This document shows positions 28,898 through 36,202 of a stretch of 43,462 nt of DNA, piece after piece; position 1 is the first letter of the stretch, and each line of letters starts with the position of its first letter. The stretch is from a virus: IMG/VR virus record IMGVR_UViG_3300047560_001269, positions 1-43,462 of that record. One strand, 5' to 3'. The translations under genes were made by a program, and so were the position numbers. A model generated the notes under the pieces. It saw only the letters and a list, made by a program, of their open reading frames with translations, was not told the DNA's origin and did not search any database.

Positions 28898-30706
28898 ATG
28901 GAAGAATACCTTGGTTTACAAATTGATTTAGATAGAGATTCTTTGTTTGATGAATTGGGCATCAAACGATTACAAGAATCTTATATGCGTGAGGACGAAA
29001 CGTCACCACAACATCGTTTTGCTTTTGTTTCTAAAGCATTTGGTTCCAATCTGGAACACTCACAAAGACTATATAATTATGCTAGTAAACATTGGTTATC
29101 ATATTCTACTCCCATTCTTTCGTTCGGTCGTAGTAAAAGAGGGTTGCCAATATCATGTTTCTTAAACTTTATAGAAGATACTGCGGAGGGATTAGTTGAC
29201 AACTTATCGGAAACCAATTGGCTTAGTATGCTCGGCGGTGGGGTTGGCATTGGCTTTGGTATTCGTTCCGCTGATGATAAGTCTACTGGTGTTATGCCGC
29301 ATCTTAAGATCTATGACTCCAGTTCTTTGGCTTACAGACAGGGACGTACTCGTAGGGGTTCTTATGCTGCTTATCTTGACATATCTCATCCTGATATAAT
29401 TTCATTCTTAGAAATGAGAAAACCAACGGGCGATCCTAACGTCCGTTGTTTGAACTTACATCATGGTGTTAATATTACAGATGACTTCATGCACATCATT
29501 GAAAAGTGCATGATTGATCCAGAATCGAATGATGATTGGGAATTGAAAGATCCACACACCGGTGAAGTCAGAGAAGTGGTTTCAGCTAAGCACCTATGGC
29601 AGATGTTAATCGAAATCAGAATGCAGACTGGTGAACCTTATTTGCACTTTATTGACACAAGTAACAGACAGTTACCAGATTTTTTAAAGAAAAGAGGTTT
29701 GAAAATTAATCAATCTAATCTTTGTTCAGAGATTATATTGCCAACAAATGAAGAGAGAACTGCTGTATGTTGTTTATCATCACTCAACTTGGAATATTTC
29801 GATGATTGGAAGAATGATACTAATTTCTTGCGTGACGTTGCTGAAATGCTTGATAATGTCCTTCAGTATTTCATTGATAATGCTCCTGATTCTATCTCTA
29901 GGGCACGCCATAGCGCATATAGGGAGCGCTCAATTGGTGTTGGTGCTCTTGGCTTCCATGCCTATCTGCAACGCAATAGAATTGCTTTTGAAGGTGTTAT
30001 GGCCAAAGTTGCAAATAACAGAATCTTCAAACATATCAAAGAAGGTTTAGACATTGCTAATATTGAGATCGGAAAAGAACGTGGAGAGGCCCCTGACGCT
30101 GAAGGAACTGGTCGTAGATTCTCACACACATGTGCTATTGCTCCTAATGCATCTTCTTCCATCATCATGGGGAACACTTCTCCTAGTATAGAACCATATA
30201 GAGCCAACGCATATAGACAGGATACATTATCTGGTGCTTTCATGAATAAGAATAAGCATCTCGACACTGTTATTCGTGAATATTGCAACAGTCCAACGCC
30301 AGACGGAAAGATTGGAATGGATTATGATGAAATCTGGTCTTCTATCATTGCAAATGATGGGTCTGTACAACATTTGTCATGGATGGACGAAATGACTAAA
30401 GATGTATTCAAAACATCTATGGAAATTGACCAAAGATGGATTGTAGAATTGGCTGCTGATAGACAGAATCACATTGACCAATCACAATCTTTGAATTTAT
30501 TCTTTAGACCTGATGCCAATATTAAATATGTCCACGCTATTCATTTTATGGCATGGAAGAAAGGTGTAAAGACTCTTTATTACTGTCGTTCAGAGAAAAT
30601 TGGAAAAGCGGATAAGGTTTCCAAGAAAATTGAAAGAGAAGTTATCAAAGAACTTGATATGACTCAAATCGCACAAGGAAATGATTGTATTGCATGTGAA
30701 GGATAA
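28898..30706 (+). CDS. nrdA: ribonucleotide reductase large subunit NrdA (no ATP-cone)
   Basis: 602 residues, class I alpha subunit. Active-site cysteines C87 (PISCFLN), C276 in NLCSE (with E278) and C291 or C292 (AVCCLSS) are in place, and the C-terminal CIACEG supplies the redox pair that reduces the active site. GGGVGIGFG (113-121) and ASSSIIMGNTSPSIEPY fit substrate binding. It is about 150 residues shorter than E. coli or T4 NrdA because the N-terminal allosteric ATP-cone is missing, so dATP feedback inhibition is probably lost. No intein or intron. Expected partner: NrdB at 31830. Confidence 0.93.
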   Translation: MEEYLGLQIDLDRDSLFDELGIKRLQESYMREDETSPQHRFAFVSKAFGSNLEHSQRLYNYASKHWLSYSTPILSFGRSKRGLPISCFLNFIEDTAEGLVDNLSETNWLSMLGGGVGIGFGIRSADDKSTGVMPHLKIYDSSSLAYRQGRTRRGSYAAYLDISHPDIISFLEMRKPTGDPNVRCLNLHHGVNITDDFMHIIEKCMIDPESNDDWELKDPHTGEVREVVSAKHLWQMLIEIRMQTGEPYLHFIDTSNRQLPDFLKKRGLKINQSNLCSEIILPTNEERTAVCCLSSLNLEYFDDWKNDTNFLRDVAEMLDNVLQYFIDNAPDSISRARHSAYRERSIGVGALGFHAYLQRNRIAFEGVMAKVANNRIFKHIKEGLDIANIEIGKERGEAPDAEGTGRRFSHTCAIAPNASSSIIMGNTSPSIEPYRANAYRQDTLSGAFMNKNKHLDTVIREYCNSPTPDGKIGMDYDEIWSSIIANDGSVQHLSWMDEMTKDVFKTSMEIDQRWIVELAADRQNHIDQSQSLNLFFRPDANIKYVHAIHFMAWKKGVKTLYYCRSEKIGKADKVSKKIEREVIKELDMTQIAQGNDCIACEG

Positions 30707-30709
30707 TTT

Positions 30710-31231
30710 ATGGACCATGATACTGATGAACGTATGGTTAAACTGTTTGATGATGTTTTGTGCCCAGAACAATGTTCAGAGATCTATAATAGATTAATCA
30801 GTGAAGAGTGTTGGTCATTTACAGGACATAGTACCTTTCGTGAAGAAGGGTACATGTTTTGGCAACACGATCTAACAAATAATGATTTTTATTCCGATTT
30901 CTTTTTCAATAGAATATTAGAGATAACAGAACAAGATTTTGAATTGGTCAGAGTGTATGCAAATGGACAGACCTATGGCCAACCAGGTCATTTGCATGTG
31001 GACGGTGAATGTACTGATACTTTCTTATATTATGCAAATCCTGAATGGGATGTCTCTTGGGGTGGTCATACTGTATTCTGCAATTCTGAAACACTTGAAA
31101 ATTTCAGTTTTTTACCTAAACCAAATTCAGCTTTGCTGTTTGATAGTCACATACTACATTGTGGAATGGATCCATCCAGACATTGTTATGACCTTAGAAT
31201 ATCAATCGCGTTTAAGTTGAAAAGGAAATGA
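30710..31231 (+). CDS. 2OG-Fe(II) oxygenase between nrdA and nrdB
   Basis: A 173-residue protein of the 2-oxoglutarate Fe(II) dioxygenase fold. GQPGHLHVDGE gives H96 and D98, SALLFDSHILHCG gives the second His (H147 or H150), and YDLRISIAF gives R163 for 2-oxoglutarate. It starts three bases after the nrdA stop and overlaps the next gene by four bases. The substrate is unknown. The location inside the ribonucleotide reductase operon hints at a task tied to nucleotide or protein modification during replication, which is inference. Confidence 0.82.
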   Translation: MDHDTDERMVKLFDDVLCPEQCSEIYNRLISEECWSFTGHSTFREEGYMFWQHDLTNNDFYSDFFFNRILEITEQDFELVRVYANGQTYGQPGHLHVDGECTDTFLYYANPEWDVSWGGHTVFCNSETLENFSFLPKPNSALLFDSHILHCGMDPSRHCYDLRISIAFKLKRK

Positions 31232-31818
31232 TATACGCTGATTATATATACACCAAGAAAGTCAATTTAGACTTAAATAAGATTCGTCAAAGTTGTTTTG
31301 TAATGCAAGATTACATTTTTTCTACTTTTGGTAATCAAACCAAATATTACACTGGAGAATCAACATTGACAACACAACTATTTCTCAATTATAATTTACT
31401 GATGTATCCTAAACCGGGATTTCATCAATTATACTCAGAAATAAAAAACTTCTTCCATGAAGTATATGATGGAACATATGAATCATTTTATATGCAAAGT
31501 TGGTTGAACTTCTATAATAAGGATGATTTCATAGATTGGCATAGTCACTGGCCAAAAGAAAAGGAATCATGGCATGGTTTTTTCTGTGTTGACTGTGGTG
31601 AAAACATGAGTGGAACTTTATATCGAATAATGGACGTTCAGAATGAGATATTTGTTCCAAGTGAGAACAATTTATTGGTTATAAGTAAAAGTGAGAAAGA
31701 CATACATAAATCGACCGAGTGGTTAGATGAAAGAAATCCAAGAATAACTATTGCTTTCGATATAATTCCAGACAAACACATCGATGTCAATTTACCAAAC
31801 CACTGGATACCAACTTGA
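31228..31818 (+). CDS. putative 2OG-Fe(II) oxygenase-like or cupin protein
   Basis: A 196-residue protein with the order of a cupin-type dioxygenase core: SFYMQSWLNFYNKDDFIDWHSHWP with H105 and H107, NMSGTLYRI, a SENNLLVISKSEKDIHKS strand giving H160, and NPRITIAFDI giving R172. The metal motif is HxH rather than HxD, as in the family PF13759-like proteins, so activity is less certain than for the other two. ATGA overlap with the preceding oxygenase gene suggests joint action. Confidence 0.6.
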   Translation: MIYADYIYTKKVNLDLNKIRQSCFVMQDYIFSTFGNQTKYYTGESTLTTQLFLNYNLLMYPKPGFHQLYSEIKNFFHEVYDGTYESFYMQSWLNFYNKDDFIDWHSHWPKEKESWHGFFCVDCGENMSGTLYRIMDVQNEIFVPSENNLLVISKSEKDIHKSTEWLDERNPRITIAFDIIPDKHIDVNLPNHWIPT

Positions 31819-31829
31819 TAGGATTATTA

Positions 31830-32810
31830 ATGAAGAAAATTAACAACTTAACAGAAGAACGGGCATATTTTAAACCATTTAATTATCCTTGGGCGTATGA
31901 TGCTTGGTTAAAACACGAACAATCACATTGGCTTCACACAGAAGTTCCTATGCTTGAGGACGTTAAAGACTGGAAGAAAAAATTAACAAATGAAGAAAAA
32001 CATTTTCTCACGCAAATTTTTAGATTTTTTACACAGGGAGACATTGACGTTGCTGGCGGTTATGTGCGTAATTATCTGCCTTATTTCCCTCAACCTGAAA
32101 TTCGGATGATGTTGACTGGATTTGCAGCAAGAGAGGCATTACACATTGCTGCATATTCACACCTAATCGAAACTCTTGGTTTACCAGAAACGACCTATAA
32201 TGAATTTCTAGAATATACCGAAATGAAAGAGAAACATGACTATGTTATGGATCTTTCATCTAGAAATGGAACAAAAGAGAATACAGCCAGACATATTGCA
32301 GTATTCTCAGCATTCACTGAAGGTATGCAACTTTTTTCTTCTTTTATTATGTTGCTTAATTTCCCCAGACATGGTAAAATGAAGGGTATGGGACAGATTG
32401 TTACTTGGTCGATTGTTGATGAGACTCAACATGCAGAATCGATGATCAAATTATTCAAGACCTACATAGAAGAAAATCGTGAGATATGGAATGATGAACT
32501 GAAGTCTTCAATCTACACGGTTGCAGAAAGAATGGTTGAATTAGAGGATAAGTTTATTGATCTTGCATTTTCTACCGGTGCAATGGAAAACATTACACAC
32601 GAAGATGTAAAGAAATATATTCGTTATATCGCTGATCGCCGTTTGATCTCTATGGGACTCAAGGGCATCTTCAAAGTAAAAAAGAACCCTTTGCCTTGGG
32701 TAGAGGAAATGATTAACGCACCAACACATACTAACTTTTTTGAGAATAGAGCTACAGACTATGCAAAAGGCGCACTAACAGGAAGTTGGGGTGATGTATG
32801 GGCTCATTAA
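31830..32810 (+). CDS. nrdB: ribonucleotide reductase small subunit NrdB
   Basis: 326 residues. The metal-ligand set has exactly the E. coli NrdB spacing: D71, E102, H105, E164, E198, H201, and the radical tyrosine Y109 in EALHIAAY. Class I beta subunit that makes the radical used by NrdA. The frame is open from a TTG at 31815, but the ATG at 31830 after GGATTA is preferred; the preceding gene ends at 31818. The C-terminus, GSWGDVWAH, would dock on NrdA. No intron. Confidence 0.94.
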   Translation: MKKINNLTEERAYFKPFNYPWAYDAWLKHEQSHWLHTEVPMLEDVKDWKKKLTNEEKHFLTQIFRFFTQGDIDVAGGYVRNYLPYFPQPEIRMMLTGFAAREALHIAAYSHLIETLGLPETTYNEFLEYTEMKEKHDYVMDLSSRNGTKENTARHIAVFSAFTEGMQLFSSFIMLLNFPRHGKMKGMGQIVTWSIVDETQHAESMIKLFKTYIEENREIWNDELKSSIYTVAERMVELEDKFIDLAFSTGAMENITHEDVKKYIRYIADRRLISMGLKGIFKVKKNPLPWVEEMINAPTHTNFFENRATDYAKGALTGSWGDVWAH

Positions 32811-32822
32811 CAAGGAATACAA

Positions 32823-33017
32823 ATGTCATTACACAAATCAATCAATGGAGAATGTTCATACTGTGAATCTGCATTTTTGATCAATTACTCAGATATGTTA
32901 GCATCTAAAGAATATCCAGAATTCTGTCCTTTTTGCGGTGAACCCATCGAAGAATTGTCTGAAGACTATATAGAAGAGTCTGAAGATGAATTTGAAGATG
33001 AGGAAACATGGCATTAG
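32823..33017 (+). CDS. small zinc-binding protein with acidic tail, 64 aa
   Basis: A 64-residue protein with two CxxC pairs, CSYC (C11, C14) and CPFC (C35, C38), forming a probable zinc ribbon, followed by a tail of almost only Glu and Asp. Such small acidic zinc proteins in phages might bind host RNA polymerase or nucleic-acid-binding partners. It overlaps the next gene by 10 bases and follows nrdB by 12. No exact family. Confidence 0.65.
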   Translation: MSLHKSINGECSYCESAFLINYSDMLASKEYPEFCPFCGEPIEELSEDYIEESEDEFEDEETWH

Positions 33018-33415
33018 AATGGAAATATAATAACGAGATATTCACAGAAGAAATGATTGGTGATAACTATGGATTCGTCTATATTATCACCAACAACTCT
33101 ACAAACAAAAAATACATTGGTAAAAAATTCTTTTATTCCACTAAAACAAAACAAGTTAAAGGCAAAAGAAAAAGAATTAAAGTATCCAGTGATTGGCAAT
33201 CTTATTATGGCTCAAATGAGGTACTGAAGGGTGATGTAAAATTATTAGGTGAAGAAAATTTCAGTAGAGAAATCATACACTTATGTAAATCCAAAGGTGT
33301 ATGTGGTTATCTAGAAGCAAAAGAACAATTTATTCGTAATGTACTTGAAACTGACGATTATTATAATACATGGATTATGGTGAGAGTCAGACAATCACAC
33401 CTAAAAGGTATTTAA
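33008..33415 (+). CDS. GIY-YIG-like nuclease domain protein
   Basis: 135 residues. YGFVYIITN (21-29) and KKYIGKK (34-40) are the GIY and YIG strands of the GIY-YIG nuclease fold; WQSYYGSNEVLKGDV and an EAKEQF helix (with the metal-binding Glu) follow. Small proteins of this kind are conserved in T4-like phages and may act in DNA processing rather than homing; the absence of a DNA-binding tail supports that. Tightly packed between the zinc protein (10-base overlap) and the next gene (adjacent). Confidence 0.72.
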   Translation: MALEWKYNNEIFTEEMIGDNYGFVYIITNNSTNKKYIGKKFFYSTKTKQVKGKRKRIKVSSDWQSYYGSNEVLKGDVKLLGEENFSREIIHLCKSKGVCGYLEAKEQFIRNVLETDDYYNTWIMVRVRQSHLKGI

Positions 33416-33763
33416 ATGCTAAAAGTTTTTGAAGATTCTGGTATTAAAGGTTCCAAATTCGATTGTTTAACGTTTATGCCATCGGAAGATGATAATGTTA
33501 GAATCGAAGCTGGTCAGTTACAAACGCAGGGTGAAAAAGTGGGTGGTAGTTCTCTGGGTGACTCTTATCAGATAGTGTTATTCAAAGAAGATGATGAAGG
33601 ACAACCGACACACATAGATCAGTTCAATGCCATTCTTGGATGTCCCTTGGAATACGCCTCCTTTCTCATTCCAGCTGGATGGTATGGTCTAATACTCAAA
33701 CATACAACAACATCACCAGAGATTGTGGAAGAGTTGCTTGGTAGGATCAAATCGTATGCTTGA
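33416..33763 (+). CDS. hypothetical protein, 115 aa
   Basis: Starts directly after the stop of the GIY-YIG gene. An acidic, apparently globular protein with alternating strands (QIVLFKED, ASFLIPAGWYGLIL) and no recognisable motif. Its stop codon lies within the -35 region of the promoter at 33760. Likely the last gene of the nrd operon. Function unknown. Confidence 0.6.
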   Translation: MLKVFEDSGIKGSKFDCLTFMPSEDDNVRIEAGQLQTQGEKVGGSSLGDSYQIVLFKEDDEGQPTHIDQFNAILGCPLEYASFLIPAGWYGLILKHTTTSPEIVEELLGRIKSYA

Positions 33764-33788
33764 CAAGTTGTTGAAAATGTGATATCAT
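33760..33788 (+). promoter_or_regulatory. sigma70-type promoter of the RNase H operon
   Basis: TTGACA (33760-33765), 17-base spacer, TATCAT (33783-33788) preceded by TGA (extended -10). It lies 30 bases before the RNase H start, overlapping the stop of the preceding gene. Confidence 0.82.
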
Positions 33789-33818
33789 GTTAAAACAATA
33801 AACTATGGATGTTAAATC

Positions 33819-34679
33819 ATGATACTCGTTGATCTCAATCAAGTTCTACTGTCTGGCTTGATGGCACAAATCTCAGGACAGAAAAAAGTCAACTATAATG
33901 AGGATCTTATTAGACATATGATCCTGAACATTCTCAGAAATCACATTAAGACGTTTAAATCTGATTACGGCGAAGTTATTCTATGTTGTGATAACAGAAA
34001 GTATTGGAGGAAAGAATATTTTCCTTTCTACAAGGCTCACAGAAAAAAGAATCGTGAAAAATCAGACCTTGACTGGCATCTTATCTTTGATATGCTGGCC
34101 AAGTTTAAAGACGAACTAAAAGAAAACTTTCCGTATAAGGTAATTGATGTTGAAGGCGCAGAGGCTGATGATATTATTGGTACTCTTGTTCCTAGACACA
34201 TCATGCATGAAAATATTGTAATTATTTCTAGTGACGGTGACTTCCTACAGTTGCAGAGATACAACAATCAAAATTATACTGTCAAACAATATAATCCTGC
34301 ACAAAAGAAGTATATCACATCAGAAAATCCGGTTTCTGAACTTAAACAGAAAATCATTCAAGGAGATAAGGGTGACGGTATTCCTAACATACTCTCTCCT
34401 AGCGACTGTTTTGTTCGTGAAGTCAGACAAAAACCTATCACTAAGGGTAATTTGACAAAATTGTTGTCTGAAGACTTCTCTAATTGCAGTAATGACTATA
34501 TCAAAGCTGGTTTTCTTCGTAATCAAACTTTGATTGACCTCTCGTTTATTCCTACAGAAATAAAGCAGAGAATCATAAATAGTTACGACGAGTTTAAGCC
34601 AGCACCTAAACAGAAACTTTTTAATTATTTTGTCGAAAAGAAATTGATGAATCTAATTGATAGTATTGGTGATTATTAA
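33819..34679 (+). CDS. rnh: RNase H, T4-type 5'-3' exonuclease (FEN-1 family)
   Basis: 286 residues, like T4 RNase H (305). Acidic metal ligands are seen at D5 (MILVDLNQ), D58 (CCDNRKYWR), E112/E115/D117/D118 (VEGAEADDII), D139 and D141 (SSDGDF) and D183/D186 (QGDKGDG). It removes RNA primers from Okazaki fragments and trims nicks, using its helical arch. The C-terminal region ends in a helical bundle. It is the first gene after a promoter and overlaps the next gene by one base (TAATG). Confidence 0.92.
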   Translation: MILVDLNQVLLSGLMAQISGQKKVNYNEDLIRHMILNILRNHIKTFKSDYGEVILCCDNRKYWRKEYFPFYKAHRKKNREKSDLDWHLIFDMLAKFKDELKENFPYKVIDVEGAEADDIIGTLVPRHIMHENIVIISSDGDFLQLQRYNNQNYTVKQYNPAQKKYITSENPVSELKQKIIQGDKGDGIPNILSPSDCFVREVRQKPITKGNLTKLLSEDFSNCSNDYIKAGFLRNQTLIDLSFIPTEIKQRIINSYDEFKPAPKQKLFNYFVEKKLMNLIDSIGDY

Positions 34680-35101
34680 TGAAAAATATCTATGAGGTGT
34701 TTGATGAATTCGAACAAGCAAACACAAAGAAACAAAAAATTCAAACGATAGAGAAAAACCTATCAAAAGCACTCTACGAGGTGCTTCTATTCACTTTCCA
34801 TCCAGACTATGAATGGAAAGTCAGTGAATTCCCAGAAGAATATCGAATACCTGATACAAAACCAGGAATCTCTTATTGTCAAATCGGTACAGAACTAAGA
34901 AGAATGTATCTTTTTAGAAAAAATGACATCACAGCTGAAACTTTGAGTGATCGCAAGAGAAAAGAACTCTTAATCCAGTTTCTAGAGTCTCTGGAACCAA
35001 GAGAGGCAGAAGTTGTTATGGGTATTTTTAAAAAAGATCAAGGAGTTAATGGACTAACTTATGAATTTGTCAAGGAATGTTTCCCTGACATGTTACCTTA
35101 A
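34679..35101 (+). CDS. conserved T4-like phage hypothetical protein, 140 aa
   Basis: A helical protein with LLFTFHPDYEWKVSEFP near residues 36-52, an ELRRMYLFRKND segment and a C-terminal GLTYEFVKECFPDML, features shared by a conserved family in T4-like marine phages (similar to DUF6433, tentative). Function not known; its coupling to RNase H (TAATG overlap) suggests a replication-related partner. No catalytic motif seen. Confidence 0.6.
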   Translation: MKNIYEVFDEFEQANTKKQKIQTIEKNLSKALYEVLLFTFHPDYEWKVSEFPEEYRIPDTKPGISYCQIGTELRRMYLFRKNDITAETLSDRKRKELLIQFLESLEPREAEVVMGIFKKDQGVNGLTYEFVKECFPDMLP

Positions 35102-35148
35102 CTGCCGGGTATAAAAACAACGGCACACAATAACGTAGGAGCAACAAA

Positions 35149-35349
35149 GTGTCAAAAAATCTAGCAAAATTTCATTCAAATCATCTCTATGATGAAGACT
35201 ATGAAGGTTTTGGTGGTCATTTTATGAAAAGCAAGAAGAAAGTTGATAATAGTGTTGAAGTTAAACGCAGTAAAAATGCAACAACCACTCGTTTTAAAGC
35301 AAAAAACTACAAAGAATACGGCCGCGATGAGGATTTTTACTACGAATAG
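35149..35349 (+). CDS. hypothetical protein, 66 aa, basic
   Basis: GTG start with a clear GTAGGAGC ribosome-binding site. The protein has a mixed charge, SKNLAKFHSN at the start and a Lys-rich middle ending in YGRDEDFYYE. No motif recognised. It lies between the RNase H operon and the next promoter, which overlaps the region after its stop. Confidence 0.6.
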   Translation: MSKNLAKFHSNHLYDEDYEGFGGHFMKSKKKVDNSVEVKRSKNATTTRFKAKNYKEYGRDEDFYYE

Positions 35350-35358
35350 CTAAAATTG

Positions 35359-35387
35359 TTGACAAAGTTTTTGGAACGTGTTACAAT
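35359..35387 (+). promoter_or_regulatory. sigma70-type promoter
   Basis: TTGACA (35359-35364), 17-base spacer, TACAAT (35382-35387) preceded by TGT (extended -10). It lies 32 bases before the gene that starts at 35419. Confidence 0.82.
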
Positions 35388-35418
35388 GTATGCTTAATTG
35401 AACACCGGAAACTTAATT

Positions 35419-35766
35419 ATGATGATTTATGCTCGTGTACCACGTTCCAAACCGAAACGCAAACCAAAAAATGTCGAAATCACCAAAAAAGTTGTAGCTC
35501 AAGCGCCTCTTAAGCGTCTTACTAACTACAATCTGTCTATTCCTGGCGACAGAATCAGTCCGGACTACAAGTCTGTTGATACCGGCGTCACCGGAGCACT
35601 CACAAAATCTGGAATTATGCGTGATTATCACAAACTTTCAGATGAAGATCGTAAAATTGTAGAGAAAGTAGGTCAATGCCTAGCTCCCCTTCATAAAGGC
35701 AACTACATTTATGTCTCTGAAGGCATGAATCCTGCTTCTCTTGGACGTAAAAATGAGGTACTCTAA
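35419..35766 (+). CDS. hypothetical protein, 115 aa
   Basis: Read from ATG 35419; a TTG upstream (35398) would lie too close to the promoter. The protein is basic at its N-terminus (RVPRSKPKRKPK), then globular, with DEDRKIVEKVGQCLAPLHKGNY and a C-terminal MNPASLGRK. No family recognised. The stop codon overlaps the next start (TAATG). Confidence 0.6.
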   Translation: MMIYARVPRSKPKRKPKNVEITKKVVAQAPLKRLTNYNLSIPGDRISPDYKSVDTGVTGALTKSGIMRDYHKLSDEDRKIVEKVGQCLAPLHKGNYIYVSEGMNPASLGRKNEVL

Positions 35767-35942
35767 TGTTTCCAGAGCATGATCCAGAAGAATTTATGAG
35801 AAATATGTACGAAGATTGTGTAACTTTCGATGATTTGACTGAAGATGAACTAAAAATTCAATTACAATCATATAAAATGATGCAAAAACTAGCAGAACAA
35901 GGAAAAACTATCTGGAATTTCGATCAAGAATGGTTGATGTAA
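35766..35942 (+). CDS. hypothetical protein, 58 aa, acidic
   Basis: A small frame linked by TAATG overlaps at both ends. The 58-residue acidic product is helical (EDELKIQLQSYKMMQKLAEQ) with no cysteine or membrane segment. Unknown function; coupling to neighbours supports translation. Confidence 0.6.
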   Translation: MFPEHDPEEFMRNMYEDCVTFDDLTEDELKIQLQSYKMMQKLAEQGKTIWNFDQEWLM

Positions 35943-36157
35943 TGCAAAAATCAGAACCTAAAGAGTATTATACCTTTACTGAAGTGGTAAAAGACCCGTT
36001 TAATGAGTTATCAGACGATCTTTGGATCACAATTCATGAAGATGTTATTGAAGAATTGGGTTGGGATGATAAAACACTCTTAAAATCTACTGTAAAGTTG
36101 GGTAACAGAGGCAATGTATTGGTCATTGAACGGATCGATGATCTTGACAACACCTAG
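35942..36157 (+). CDS. small AbrB/SpoVT-like beta-barrel protein (tentative)
   Basis: Start taken at 35942 in a TAATG overlap; an in-frame ATG at 35930 would add four residues. The 71-residue product has the order of a swapped-hairpin AbrB domain: DDLWITIHEDVIEELGW, TLLKSTVKLGNRGNVLVIERID. Such proteins bind DNA or act as antitoxins, but no toxin gene is adjacent, so the call is tentative. The stop lies between the -35 and -10 boxes of the next promoter. Confidence 0.5.
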   Translation: MQKSEPKEYYTFTEVVKDPFNELSDDLWITIHEDVIEELGWDDKTLLKSTVKLGNRGNVLVIERIDDLDNT

Positions 36158-36172
36158 AATTTGTGGTATAAT
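36144..36172 (+). promoter_or_regulatory. strong sigma70-type promoter before CobT-like gene
   Basis: Perfect TTGACA (36144-36149), 17-base spacer and perfect TATAAT (36167-36172) preceded by TGG. It lies 30 bases before the ATG at 36203 and thus argues against the longer frame that would start at 36161. Confidence 0.9.
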
Positions 36173-36202
36173 ATATCCACAAATCTATTAGAGAACTATA
36201 TT

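Noticed and set aside
36161-36202. upstream extension of the CobT-like gene
   Set aside because: The extended start would lie within the promoter itself, so the mRNA would not contain it.
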